Part shown: positions 48,290-59,075 of the stretch, one piece after another | How the letters are laid out: every line of letters starts with the position of its first letter | Numbering within the stretch: the first letter of the stretch is position 1 | Assembly (NCBI GenBank): GCA_009760855.2 | Contig: WPIO01000016.1 | Span: 4,735,001 to 4,799,000 of the forward strand | DNA from: Cristatella mucedo | Taxonomy: Eukaryota; Bryozoa; Phylactolaemata; Cristatellidae | Length of the DNA: 64,000 nt | Direction: 5' to 3' | Translations under genes and position numbers: made by a program | Notes under the pieces: model-generated | What the model saw: only the letters and a program-made list of their open reading frames with translations | What the model was told of the DNA's origin: nothing | Databases searched by the model: none

Positions 48290-48635
48290 CTCTAAGCACT
48301 CATAAGTCAAGACGCTCGTAGGCCGAGATACCACTGCACTCTCCTGCTCCAGACTGCAGCACATCCTTTCAAACCTTCCTGAGCTGCTACTTTCACGTTG
48401 CTCACTACCTCAGCTGCTCTGCTGACTCTGCTAAGCTTCCCCCTTCCCTTTGTTCCGTGAGACGAAGTCTGTTGGCTGCCGAATGAATGCCGAAAGCCGC
48501 TAAAGCTGTGAATGCGCTCTTCTGCGAAACTCTAAACATAAAACTAAACCCTAAACTCTAAACCCTAAAACGCGCACAGTCTTTGTTTCTTTGTGGAGTT
48601 ACAGCCGGAGATGCATTACCTTGCATTTGCACAAT
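48290..48635 (+). mobile_element. LINE-B 3' end with telomere-like insertion
   Basis: Matches 12135-12435 and 57960-58235 in order (GCTGCTACTTTCACGTTGCT, CACTACCTCAGCTGCTC, CGAAGTCTGTTGGCTGCC, GTGAATGCGCTCTTC, then TTTGTGGAGTTACAGCC). Between the last two words lies an extra stretch of CTAAACCCTAAA units (48528-48570) that no other copy has. Confidence 0.7.
48528..48570. repeat. Short CCCTAAA-type telomere-like repeat
   Basis: CTAAACCCTAAA and CTCTAAACCCTAAAA words, about five irregular 7-base units, located inside a LINE-B 3' end. It replaces or extends the CTCTCCTGCGTAACACCC region of other copies. Confidence 0.75.
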
Positions 48636-48816
48636 CAAAGTTGCACCACAGCCAAAGAAGTAAGCTAGCCGTCGCTGCTCTCGGGCATGTTACCGCTCAA
48701 TCCCGGGGTCACACCTTGACGACGCACTTTGCGGTCTTTCTGGCTGGATGTTGTCTAGTGCATGAAAAATCAATTAGTGCCCATGCAGACTCGTACACGA
48801 GTGATGCTCACTCTCA

Positions 48817-48915
48817 CTATCTCTCTCTATCTCTCTCTCTCTCTTCCTGTTTCTCACTCGCTTCCTCTCATTATCTCTCACCCTTTCTCTCTATCTCTCT
48901 CTATTCTGCTTTCTT
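48817..48915. repeat. CT-rich microsatellite
   Basis: CTCTCTAT and CTCTCTCTC words in an impure run of about 100 bp. The overlapping frames rich in Ser and Leu are artefacts. Confidence 0.8.
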
Positions 48916-49033
48916 TCACTCTAACTCTCGCTGTCCGACCCAAGACTACCGCCAAGCGCTTGTGCTTGCTACGGGCTGGTTGGAACGCAGCGGTTAGTGC
49001 TTGCTCTCATGTCTCAGGTATCGCAATATCAGT

Positions 49034-49474
49034 CGACGCAGCCGTGGCCGGCATTGCGGTCACGGCAGGAATGCTTGCGCGCGCCACCGACACCGGGCAC
49101 GGGTACGGCGCACTCGGACGCCGCCGCTGCCGCTGCCACCGCCGCCGCTGCCTCGTGCGTCACCGCCTGGCTCGCTCGCTCGATTTTCCCACGCTCCACT
49201 CCTCTTGGGTGTCTCATTGACCGGGCGCCTCCCGTGCGATGCGGGACTGCCGCAGCAGCTGCCGCGCAGCGTCAGTCGGCTGTGTTAACAAATGAGTCAG
49301 AACCCGCTCACAAGCCCGCTCCGGCTTACACGGCGGCCATCTGTCGGCTGAATTCACGTCCGAGTGGCATGCTGTGCAGCGATTGCGGTGGCAGCGAGGA
49401 TCGTGCGCCGACGACGAAGACCATGGCCGTCGGACCCACGTGCGCTGGGTCCGACGGCGACTGCGGTCAGCTGA
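49034..49474 (-). pseudogene. Orphan duplicate of the gene III promoter and start
   Basis: This 441-bp stretch is a near copy of 51286-51766. In the 80 bp around the start codon I count about two differences. It keeps the ATG (49054) and the codons for M-P-A-T-A-A-S. The match then ends and the frame reaches a stop after 15 codons. There is no signal peptide and no downstream exon. It lies about 1.1 kb beyond the gene III stop in the transcription direction. If transcribed it would give at most a short peptide or a non-coding RNA. Confidence 0.75.
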
Positions 49475-49479
49475 CATAT

Positions 49480-50155
49480 CAACCGCAGTGTGGCTCGCCT
49501 CCACGTAGCCGCGGTATATTAGCGCCTGACCGTTGAATTGCGGCCGACAGGACACTAAATAGCGGCTCGCTACTGAATGCGAACGTGCAGGCTGTTTGGA
49601 TTTAGGTGAACAATGGACGAATGTCCGCCTTAAAAATGCATTCCGCATGGTCTCGTGAAATGGCTAAAGCAGTACAAAGATCTGACAGATGCGGGAGCTG
49701 TTAATGGCTCATCTGCCAGAAGAGCCCTTTTCGCTCCTAACGGGTCCAGTCAATCGATGACTCGGCGACTCTTGAAATGCTCGCTGTGAATTGAATAAAT
49801 GCTGCATTTCAAAAACGAGCGTATAATTAAGAAACAACTAGCTGCTAGAAAGGCTGCAGCTGGAGGCGGCACCCAGTACTGCCCAGCTTCGAACTGCCCC
49901 GGAGAACTTGGCGAGGAGAGCGAAGAATTCTCAAGCACCACCAGCGGCTTAGGAATCCGGCGCTGCACACCGGTCTGTCGGCGCATTTGTCGCCGCGCCC
50001 GGCACACGAATCCATGACGTGCCACCCACACGATCACAGTCGCAATGCGCGGCGATGCACTACTCTACTAGATCAGAGAAATTCGACGCCGCGAGCGCTC
50101 CGCCATGCCGTGGATGTCTTCTCGCGGTTTGGCAGAGTGCATGACTTTCGAATCC
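49480..50155. other. Gene III 3' region, no supported gene
   Basis: Here I expected an AATAAA signal for gene III on the minus strand but found none in the first 300 bp. A 95-aa minus-strand frame (49750-50037) carries a hydrophobic stretch of about 13 residues after P-P-P, faintly like the membrane segments of genes I-III. It has no clear start or splice support. AATAAA on the plus strand at 49794 has no gene to its left. Confidence 0.35.
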
Positions 50156-50160
50156 TTACG

Positions 50161-51306
50161 CTAGCCATTGACATCGCCCTCACTGTCGCCATCGGCGGCG
50201 GCGGCGTCGTCGTTGTCGCCTTCGTCACCATCGTCATCGCCTTCGTCGTCGTGGCCAGCCGCACTGCTGTTTCGCAGCGGGGCCCGCGAATTTGCGAAAG
50301 CGAAAAAAATCTGCAGCAGCAGCTCAAACGACACGACGCCGATCGCCATCAAAAAAGATGCCGCGACGGCGTCGACGAGCCGCACGTAGCGCGAGCTCAT
50401 CAGGAGCGCCGCGACGCCTCCTGTGGAGCGAGTGACTGCCTTCGATTCGACGTCGGGCGGGCGCGAAAACGCGTCCGCACGTCCGCCGTCGTCTACGCCG
50501 CCGCCGCCGATCGTGTGTCCAGCCAGCCACGACCCTGCGCCTGCAACGGATGGCCGCGGCAGTGGCTGCGTGGAAAATCGACCTCATCCGCGGCCGCAAC
50601 TTCCGCGCCGGGTGACAGTGCAGAGCCCGGGTCGCAGTGGCGGTTGCTGGCTGACTGGCCGGCTTCGGCCAGATCGACCATAATCTGCTCCCGCTGCCCA
50701 GCGGTCGAAGAGGGAAGCGCGCGCTGGCAGAGCCTCCGGTCCGCGAGCCTGCCGCAGCTGCCTGGCCACTTCGTGCCCCCCCTCGCCACGCGCCCTCGCC
50801 GCGGCCACTGCACGCCAGCTGTCGCCGCCGCCGCAGCCGCCGGCGCGTCGGCGCGCCTTGCGAGCGGGCGCACATAGGGGAAAGCAACCAACTCGTTGGC
50901 GGCATGGATCCCGGGGCAGCATTGCTAGACGGCGTCGCAGCAGATGGCGCAACCGGGCAACCCTTGGGCGCGAGTACCGTCGCAGGTGCCCTCGCGACGC
51001 CGCGCGGGCGGCAACGCACGCGGTGCGCTTATGCCCGTCGCTCGGGCCGCTGCCGATGTGCCGCCCGCAGTTCGCTTCTGCGTGCTGCGGCGGCGGCGGC
51101 GGGAAAGCCGTAAGAAAACGCGGACTCTACGTACCGGCGACTCGAGCTCTCTGCCATTTGACGGCGACCGTGCCACAGCTCGCGGCGGGCGACTCGCACG
51201 CCGACTTGTACGCGCGAGCGCCCGGGGCGGCGGCGAAAGCGAGAGCGCCGCACACCGCGATCGCCAGCCGTCTCGTCGCTGACGCCGACGCAGCCGTGGC
51301 CGGCAT
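50161..51306 (-). CDS. Gene III: small membrane protein with acidic tail, two exons, unknown family
   Basis: I do not recognise this gene. Proposed coding exons are 51306-51135 and 50420-50161, joined over a 714-bp intron with a strong donor (GTACGTAG) and a CTCCACAG acceptor, in phase 1 as in genes I and II. The product is 143 aa. After a short polar start, residues 12-32 form a signal peptide (R-R, hydrophobic core, A-x-A end). The next part holds Cys 37 and 44 and V-A-V-K-W (47-51), which recalls C-C-K-V-I-E-W of gene II. Exon 2 gives a membrane segment at about 75-101 with F-L-M-A (also in gene II), followed by a polar stretch and a strongly acidic Asp/Glu/Gly tail (115-143). No TATA box was found, and the first ATG is used. 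A frame upstream stays open, so an earlier non-ATG start cannot be excluded. Its promoter and start are duplicated at 49034-49474. Confidence 0.5.
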
Positions 51307-51766
51307 TGCTGTCGCGGCAGGAATGCTTGCGCGCGCCACCGACACCGGGCACGGGTACGGCGCACTCTGACGCCGCCGCTGCCGCCGCCGCTGCCTCGTG
51401 CGTCACCGCCTGGCTCGCTCGCTCGATTTTCCCACGCTCCGCGCCTCTCGGGTGTCTCATTGGCCGGGCGCCGCCCGTGCGATGCGAGACTGCCGCGGCA
51501 GCTGTTGCGCAGCGGCAGTCGGCTGTGTAAACAAATGATTCAAAACCCGCTCGGCGGCGGCGGCAGCCGCACTGCGTGTCGAGTTACTCGGCGACCATCT
51601 GTCGGCTGAATTCGCGTCCGAACACGGCGACCATCTGTCGGCTGAATTCGCGACCGAGTGGCATGCTGTGCAGCGATTGCGGCGGCAGCGAGCATCGTGC
51701 GCGACGACGACCCCGTGGCCGACGGACCTGCATGCGCTGGGTCTGTCGGCGACTGCGGTCAGCTGA
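51286..51766 (-). promoter_or_regulatory. Gene III upstream region, parent copy of a duplication
   Basis: Contains the first seven codons and about 460 bp upstream of gene III. It matches 49034-49474 closely over its whole length, apart from a 36-bp internal tandem duplication and small indels. The boundary inside exon 1 suggests that the duplication ended there by chance. Confidence 0.7.
51589..51660. repeat. 36-bp tandem duplication
   Basis: CGGCGACCATCTGTCGGCTG and AATTCGCG occur twice, 36 bp apart. The orphan copy at 49340 has this unit once, so the doubling happened after the larger duplication or was lost from the other copy. Confidence 0.85.
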
Positions 51767-52128
51767 TAGCATCGAGAGCTCAATTGGGTCCGAGCGGTCT
51801 ACGAAGAGGCTCTTTGAAAACAAGGGACTGCGGTCGCTAGACCCGCCGACCTCGGTGGCGGCGGCGGCGGTGGCGGCGGCACGCAGCAACGGCAGCGTTG
51901 GCGGTGGCGGCGAGCACCGATTGCGCGCAAACACCGCCCTTCGCCGCCGGCGCCGGAGCCGCCGCGAACGGCGGAAGCGTGCATTTCTACGAACGAGCGT
52001 ACGCGCGTCCGTTCGTCGGCAAAAGTAGCGCCCGAGCGCGGCGCGCGAAGCGGCTGCCGGCCTATCTGCGTGCAGCGAGCACGGCTGGCGTGTGCCCGCT
52101 TTGGGACCGGGGCCGGGTTGACGATCGA

Positions 52129-52163
52129 AGGCTGAAGGGTGAAGGGTGAAGGGTGAAGGCTGA
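52129..52163. repeat. 7-bp tandem repeat TGAAGGG
   Basis: Four to five units of TGAAGGG or TGAAGGC. A short array at the right edge of island 3. Confidence 0.85.
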
Positions 52164-52269
52164 AGTTGAACGAATTCGCAAGTCTCAAAACCAACGATCC
52201 GACGCCAGTTCGTCCGAGGACGAAATGCTTGCTCGAGAGTTCATTGCGTTTTTACTTCGCACCGCCAAA

Positions 52270-52615
52270 GAAAGTTTTCAGGAAGGAAAGGACAGAAGCA
52301 AGTACGCGGGAAAGACAAACGAGGAAGGAGAAATGAGGAAGTAGGGCCGGATAGGGAGCAAACAGAAGCACATATTTTGATTGGGAGACAGGGACGATGG
52401 ATTGAAGAACGGACGGGTGGGCAGAAAGAGGAGGCAAGCAGTTCGGGAAAGATGAAAGGGCAGACGGAGAATTGGCATGGAGAGAAAATTGGAGTGACAG
52501 ATTAATGCCGGAAGAAAGAAGGAGGGGAGCGGCTACGAGGGCGGGAGGGCAACGATTGGGAGGATGGGCACTAAGAAGAAGGTCGGGCAGGCAACTCCAA
52601 GGGTGATGCGCAGCT
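52270..52615. repeat. Purine-rich low-complexity tract
   Basis: The plus strand is about three-quarters purine (GGAAGG, AGAAGGAGG, GGGAGACAGGG). It starts about 1 kb upstream of gene III. The frame at 52153-52344 (starts at GTG) has no supporting evidence as a gene. Confidence 0.45.
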
Positions 52616-52619
52616 AAGG

Positions 52620-53265
52620 ACGCGTCGAGGAAAGCTTCGCTCGCGAGCGCTTTTTCTCGTGAGCTCTGCAGTTGCCAAAGCAGCGTGAGAGCTACTGCTC
52701 TTTGATCGACTTCCAGACTCTATTTCTCTTCGCACAAAATCTTTCACAGTTGCACGAAGCGAGAAGGCTTATTTTAAAGGTAGACACCTTGATTGCTCCC
52801 TAAAATAACCATTCCGAAAATGATTACTAGAACAAAAAGATTTTAACGCTGTAATTTCAAAACTAGATCCCCTGTTTGGTCACTCAGAGTAGTGAGAAAA
52901 GTGGCACGTTAATTGATTGGTAAGAGTACTTTGCAGTTTGAGAACGCAGGGGCCAACTTATGAAGCCAGAGAGATTCTACGGTGAATTCTATCTCTACAG
53001 CTTCTCTAAATGTATTCTGGACGGCGAATTTCGACGCTTTAGTTACCATTGAGGTACGGTCTTTGGAAGCTAAAAGGCTGAAAGCTAAGTTTCTAATAGA
53101 TTAGAGGTTGATAGCAGAACGACTAAACTATAGGAGGCAAAATAGCTGATTATTTTATTAATTATGTCTATAAAGAAATATGTCCTACGCAGATGTGCAG
53201 GAGCCAGTTTGCACAGGAACCTAGAAAGTTTCAAAACAGATCCTGGAATTAAAAGCTAAGCTTCA
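52620..53265. other. No feature recognised
   Basis: AT-rich sequence between the purine tract and a LINE-A copy. Confidence 0.3.
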
Positions 53266-53269
53266 AAGC

Positions 53270-54735
53270 TTGCTAGTGAGTTCCAGTCTGGCTATAGAGG
53301 TAATCAACCCACAGAGTCAGCATTCTTTAGAGTATACAACGACCTACTTAGGAATGCAAACATGGGGAGAGTGTCTATGCTACTTTTGCTCGGTCTTTCG
53401 GCAGATTGGTAAACTTTTGATCACAAAGTTCTTCTAGAGTGCCTCTCATCTCGCCTGGGCATCACTGGCACTGCTCTGCAATGGTTCAGGTCCTATCTCA
53501 GTGGGAGTCTCTACTGTATTGACGTGAAAGGACAAAGATCATCCGAGGTACCTCTGAAATATGGGGTACCTCAGGCTCCGTGCCAGGTCCGGTTCTATTC
53601 ACGGTTTATACTCTCCCTCTTGATGATGTGATTGCCAAGCACAATCTAGGCTTTCACTTCTATGCGGATGACACTCTGTTAAACCTTTGCTTTGATCCCT
53701 CCCAGCCTTCGAGCACCTCGAATTCTCTCAACTTCCTAGCTGCATGTAATTATGGCATCCGCAGATGGATGGCAGCAAATTTTCTAAAATTAAACGATGT
53801 TAAAACTAACTTACTAGCTATGGGAAAACCCAGTGTAATTCACAAATTGGAAAGGCTGACGCTCAGAATTGGCTCTGCCAGCATTTCTCCTGTTGAATCA
53901 GCTCGAAATCTAGCTGTCATATTCCAAAGCGACCTCTCGTTAGACGACCATATCGGCTCCACAGTCAAATCTGCCTATTTTCAGCTTCAACATATTGCTT
54001 AAATTCGAGATTGTTCAGATAAGGATACCACATCTAAGTTGGTCCATGCATTCGTGACATCCCGTCTCGACTTCTTCAACTCACGGCTTACTGGCCTACC
54101 GGCATGGTCGATCAGGCGATTGCAGCTAGGCTTGTCTGTTGTGAGCGTCGCAGTTTCCACATTACTCCACTTCTCGCCGACCTGCACTAGCTACCAGTCA
54201 AGCGACGGATTGACTTCAAGGTTTTGTCGCTCACTGTTAGGTCCCTTCATTCTATGGCTCCAGCCTATCTCTCAGATATGCTCCCCGATCAGGCCAAGCA
54301 TCGTACCACCCGCTTTTCGGAGTCCAACAGTCTAGAAATACCTCGTACAAACCTCAAATTCTTTAGAGACCGTGCATTTACTTCGTATGCCCCCAAAGCC
54401 TGGAAATTCCTCCCGACCTGCGTCAGAACATCGCCTGACCTGACCAAATTTAAAAAACCTTAAAAACACGCCTATTTAGGGCAGCATTTAGTGGGTCCCT
54501 GAGATTCGTCCTTTATGTGCTTATGGGGGCTGACACTGTGCATGCTGCCACTAACCACATTTGCATGCTGACCCTGTGCTTGTCAGCCCTAACCATGTTT
54601 TCCTGCTATATATCAAGCATGATATTTCTCACCATGCAATTGCATTTCTCTTTGCAGCAAATTTAAAGTGCCTAGTAAGAGATTGGGTTCTCTGAGGGTG
54701 CTTTATCAAGTGCAATATTAATATTATTATTAAAG
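53270..54735 (+). mobile_element. LINE-A, longest copy, reverse transcriptase region to tail
   Basis: Best LINE-A copy here. From the left, a broken frame gives E-S-A-F-F-R-V-Y-N-D-L, then L-S-S-R-L-G-I-T-G-T-A-L-Q-W-F and S-E-V-P-L-K-Y-G-V-P-Q. A 140-aa frame (53580-54002) gives P-V-L-F-T-V-Y-T-L-P, the catalytic F-Y-A-D-D (53658-53672), R-R-W-M-A-A-N-F-L-K-L-N and G-S-A-S-I-S-P-V. Next come L-H-S-M-A-P-A-Y-L-S-D and the 3' UTR, with AAGAGATTGGGTTCTCTGAG and a (TTA)n tail at about 54715-54735. At least two frameshifts and stops make it inactive. The domain order fits the CR1/L2/Jockey group. The 5' half with the endonuclease is absent. Confidence 0.85.
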
Positions 54736-54739
54736 CGTT

Positions 54740-55580
54740 TAATGATTGGTAGTAGTGCACGTGCAGTGGAGCTGCATTAGTTGGCGATTAAGGTGATCGC
54801 AAATGACAAGCCAAGCTTCAGAGTGAGCTGTGCACCAACTGTAAGCGTCTTATAGCACAGACTTTAAAAGATTTACTAAGCCGTGAGTGATAAAAGTTCG
54901 CCGGTAGTTACGGAAGTCTGGTCGGAACGCTACAAATAGGCGGTTGCGTTTGGCCTCGTTAGGCTGAAGGAACGGAGGCCCAAAGAAAGATACAGCCAGA
55001 GAAATAGAAATAAAGAGAAATGAGTGACATTACTCGCGTACGCAGGTGAACCAGGTAATGCCGAGAGCTACCGTTAACAAATTATGTGGGCAAACAAGCT
55101 CCAGGCATGCGCTGCAGAGCTGCCTTCCTAACGTTCCGAGTCACCAACAACGATTTCGCTTACTGAAATGCGCTCTGCTTGCACATGACTGGATTGGCTT
55201 TGATCCGGCGGCTTCTGCGTCACCTGAACGTCAGTCAGATCGTCTAGTTGGTCGTCAAGTCTAGCCCACCGTAATGTCGAGCGGCGTTCAAATCACGAGG
55301 CGAGCTTCGCGAGAGATTGGAAGAAGTTTCTTTACTTCTTGCTTCTGGCTATGGGCACATCGACAACGCCGGCAGCTTTCGCAGGCTGCACTGTTGGCGA
55401 CACAAGCAGCCAACTGGTTCTAATTAAAAGGATCGCGAATCTTTTATTGTTTTCAAATACAACTGGCTTCAATGCTCTTACTGATAATAATTAGCGCTTC
55501 ACCATCAACCTGAGAAAATTTCACTCTGCTCAGGATGAATGTCAAAGAGATGAGGCATCGTCGATGAATAATAGCAATCA
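54740..55580. other. No feature recognised
   Basis: Mixed sequence between two LINE-A pieces. Confidence 0.35.
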
Positions 55581-55584
55581 TAAC

Positions 55585-56200
55585 GCGCTTGATAAAATGC
55601 CCTTATATAACTCAATTTCTTTCTAGGCGTTTAACATCTGCTGCCAAGGAAACACGGTCAGATGGGATGGTTAATTGTACCATGCTCAATAAATAAAAAA
55701 ATAGCATAGTTAGGGATGACATGCACATGGTCAGTATACAAGTGTGGTTAGTGGCAGCATGGATAGTGTCAGCACGACTACGCGCATAAAGACGAATAAC
55801 GAAGACCCGCTATATGCTGCGATAAATAAATGCGGATATATATATATTTTTAATACGGTCAAGGCAGGGGATGACGTGACGCAATTCGGTAGTGGGTTCC
55901 AAGCTTACGAATCGTACGAGCTAGAGGAACGGTCTCCAAAGGATTTGAGGTTTGTATGATGTATAGGTACCTAGTACATTCCAAAAAGCGGGTACACGAT
56001 GCTTAGCCTGGTAGGGCAGTATACGTAATAGGTAGGCTGGAGCCAAATAATGAAGGACCTGTTAGTGAGTGGCAAAACCTTGAAGTCGATGCGTTGCTTG
56101 ACTGGGAACCAGTGCAGGTTGGCGAGAAGTGGCATGATGTTTTAACTGCGACGCCCAAGATAGAAAAGCCGCGCTTCAAAATTCCTACTGACGCAAGATG
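55585..56200 (-). mobile_element. LINE-A 3' part
   Basis: Minus strand. The terminal box complement CTCAATTTCTTTCTAGGCG, the 3' UTR words CATGCACATGGTCAGTATAC and GTGGTTAGTGGCAGCATG, then the ORF2 end (complement of ACGCAATTCGGTAGTGGGTT and GTCTCCAAAGGATTTGAGG). Ends near the L-H-W-x-P equivalent at 56110. 5'-truncated and frame-broken. Confidence 0.75.
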
Positions 56201-56204
56201 AAAC

Positions 56205-57650
56205 AAAAACCTCTTATAAACTCTCGGGTGACATGATGGTCACTATATTTTACGGACTGGGTGACCAAAGATTTAACGCACAGGATGAGTCTAGCTGCAG
56301 ATTGCAGTCACATATTATTTGATCTGAGATAAAACCAAATAAACTGCGAGCATATTCAATAACTCATAGCGCGGAAAGCCAAAGTAGAAGAGCTACAGCT
56401 ACACTGCATATTCCATCGATTTGAAGTCAGTACAACGTAAACCTCTATTGAAACGGTTAAGGACGGTTATTTGATTATTTTTTATGACCAAGGAGCACAT
56501 ACAACTTTCATTTATTCACATAAAAAGCTGAGTTTGTTTGCTCAAACGTAAGAAATTTAGTTGACTATTAGGACGTTTGCCATGTTTTTTATTACCAAGA
56601 TAGACGTGAACGATAGCAGCCAAGCTTGTCGGGGCCGCTTTCTCCATCACGTACCGCCTCTCAGAGAAATCGTCTCACTTAATCTTCATTATTATCGGTC
56701 CGCTTATTGAAGCCAGCCTTAAATTCAGCCTCCAACCGAAAGAGAAATATGTCGAGGTACTTTAAAAAAAGCCGCCATCGCGGAAATGATCACCGGCTCG
56801 ATGTATTGTATCATCTCCTAGCTTTTAAAGCAATCGGTTATCAGCTATTGATTTGGCCAGCAATAGCTCCTTTAGCTTTTGCTCTATCTCATAGGATACT
56901 TGAAAAGTGCTTAAAACTTGACAAAAATTATTGCACGCGATAAATTTAGGAACAAAACGTCAATGAATAGCTGCAAAGACATTTGCTGCAAAGACATTTA
57001 CTGCAACAGACCTCCTTCATCGCGTTTTCTTTTTAATCCAGTTTGTTATTCCTTACATTCAGTAAAATGGTCCGTTGCATGTGCAGAGAAACACGTAGCA
57101 GATCACGTAGTTGGTCACAAAATTGCTGACAGACTTTCAAGACGCCGGTGAGCAATAAGAAGAAACGCGACTCAGTCAAATCTCCTTGAACTTTGGACAT
57201 CCCGATTCAGCAATCTTAGCGCGGCCGCACCTAGATGGCTGAAAAAATAAAAGTGGTCGAAGATTCCGGCATTTCACTTTCTGAGTTCCATTACTAGTTA
57301 AAAAAACCTCAATTGGAGCCATATAAGGATTATAATACGCAATCGGATGAACTTCTTCAAGTAATAAAACACAAAGACGAGTAATCTAAATGTAGAGAGC
57401 ACGAAACGGCCAAGCGGGCTTTCCGTTTTCGTAAATCATTGGTATATGACGTTTGCCGCCGTCGCTTTCGTACTGCATGCTTCAATATATTGTTTTATAC
57501 GTAGGAAAGCGCAAGCAAACAGTTTTATAGCTTATTGAAACCACAAGAAAAATGTAGGCAAGTCAAAAGTACGCGCTTGTCAAACTGTAAATGCAGCGTG
57601 ACTCTAAAAATCAGGCTAACGGAATTATCATTGTCCTTGATGCATTATTA
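56205..57650. other. No feature recognised
   Basis: AT-rich sequence. Frames of 77-78 aa (56707-56943, 56918-57151) have no recognisable domain. Confidence 0.35.
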
Positions 57651-57654
57651 CAAT

Positions 57655-58235
57655 GAATATGGCTGCAAGGCTAATCTTCATGTCCCAGAAGTTTGAGCAC
57701 TTGTCTCCTTTGCTAAAAGAGCTAAGATGGATGCCGGTTGACCAACGGATTCAGTGCAAGGCTTTTACGCTGCCCTCTATGGCGAGTCATGGCTTGGCTC
57801 CTCCGTACCGAGGCTGAACTGCTGCACCAGTTTCAGCCTGTCCGCGCCCTCAGGTCCTGCGTGGACAATGAATTAGCTGTCCCGTTCCTCCGCTTAAAAG
57901 ACCGTTGGCGACAGAAGCTTTAGCTATGCAGGTCCTCAGGCTGTGGAACACGCTTCCACAATTCTTACGCAACTAAAACTGCTTTCCTGCTGCCGCCTAT
58001 GGCCCATTCTTTTCAGCAGTCCTGAACTTCTACTTCCATGCTACTCACTACCTCAACAGCTCTCCTTACTCTGCTATGCTTCCCACTTTCTCTATTTTGC
58101 GAGAGAACAAGTCTGTTGGCTACCGAATGGGTACCGAAAGTAGCTTAGGCTGTGGGTGCGCTACAAAACTCTCCTGCGTAACACCCACATGGTCTTTGTG
58201 ACTTTGTGGAGTGACAGGCTGAAATAAATTACATC
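57655..58235 (+). mobile_element. LINE-B 3' part
   Basis: Starts at the ORF2 C-terminus (M-N-M-A-A-R-L-I-F-M-S-Q-K-F-E, R-W-M-P-V-D-Q-R-I-Q-C-K-A) and continues with S-C-V-D-N-E-L-A-V-P-F-L-R-L-K before frameshifts. The 3' UTR then follows with the same words as 12135-12435. Ends near TGAAATAAATTACATCG. 5'-truncated. Confidence 0.75.
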
Positions 58236-58239
58236 GTGC

Positions 58240-58425
58240 AGCCTAGGCGAGAACAGGCATGGAAATATTCAAATGCCAGGCAACATGACATGGAGCAACC
58301 TATCCTTTTACTTTGTTTTTCGAGTACGGCACAATACGATGCCTTCAGGCCAAACACAACTAGTAGTTATCTAGGTTGCTATTCGCCAACCTAACAGCTG
58401 CGAGATGTCTCACATTTCTCTACAT
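58240..58425. other. No feature recognised
   Basis: Short mixed spacer between a LINE-B end and a SINE-1 copy. Confidence 0.3.
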
Positions 58426-58429
58426 GTAG

Positions 58430-58620
58430 TAGGCTCCCCACCATGGAGTACATTAAGGTGGTGGCTTTTCACGACCTCGGCCCGAGGTCGTGGGTTCGAA
58501 TCCTGTGGTGAGCGAACCTTTATCGCAGCTGCGAGCGGTGGTTATAGCCGTCAAGGCTCTTCTGTCAGTATACAAAAAGAGGCTGTTAAATCAGCTAGGA
58601 TTTATTTATTTAAATTTATT
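58430..58620 (+). mobile_element. SINE-1, the only plus-strand copy
   Basis: Head with a decayed A box (TTAAGGTGGTGGCTTTTCAC), CCGAGGTCGTGGGTTCGAAT with a perfect B box GGTTCGAAT, then TGGTTATAGCCGTCAAGGC and TCTGTCAGTATACAAAAAGA. Ends with GGCTGTTAAATCAGCTAGGA and an ATTTATTTAAATTTATTTA tail. Confidence 0.85.
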
Positions 58621-58639
58621 TACAATAGATTCACAATTC

Positions 58640-59070
58640 ACCTACTAACTTTAGGTTGTCTCAACTCTCTTGACCCGGCTTACTTCTGTGACACACATTC
58701 TTTTACTTGTTGAGTATTACCAATCAGGATGTCTGTCTTTACTTATTGCCCTGTTCTAACTTAGCTGGTACGACTCACGAGTTAAATCTACCGCTCCACC
58801 CCAACAGACATTTCTTGGTCTTTGATACTACATATCTCTTAAACGTGCAAGAAAAGCTGCCGTTCAATTACTCATTGCAAGTTGGCCAAGGCTATACAAG
58901 TGGTGCGCAAAATTTATTTGGCGATTCAAACGTACAGCAACAATAATCAGATTAAAGGCTGGCGGCTCTAACTTTATGGCATTAACTATTTAGTATTTTG
59001 TCACCGTTGCGTTCTTAAAGTTCATATTGGTGAAAAATCGTTTGATTGAAGGTCCCTCAAAGTTTACGAA
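58640..59070. other. No feature recognised
   Basis: AT-rich sequence. The short frame 58707-58946 has no recognisable domain. Confidence 0.3.
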
Positions 59071-59075
59071 GCTCA

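Larger units (their letters stand above)
49000..52130. other. CpG-rich island 3
   Basis: GC- and CpG-rich block that contains gene III, its upstream region, and the orphan copy of that region. Many long frames on all six frames (up to 296 aa) arise from base composition and GCC/GGC runs. Confidence 0.7.

Noticed and set aside
49794-49799. Plus-strand AATAAA as a gene end
   Set aside because: No plus-strand gene with support lies to its left, and the hexamer is common in AT-rich DNA.
49987-51370. Long ORFs on both strands (up to 296 aa) in island 3
   Set aside because: All six frames are open in this CpG-rich stretch, and products are Ala/Arg/Pro-rich without domains. The gene III model explains the strand with signal peptide and membrane segment.
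52153-52344. 63-aa plus-strand ORF in the purine-rich tract
   Set aside because: Starts at GTG after an in-frame stop and lies in A/G-biased DNA that favours Lys/Glu/Arg frames; no domain or promoter.
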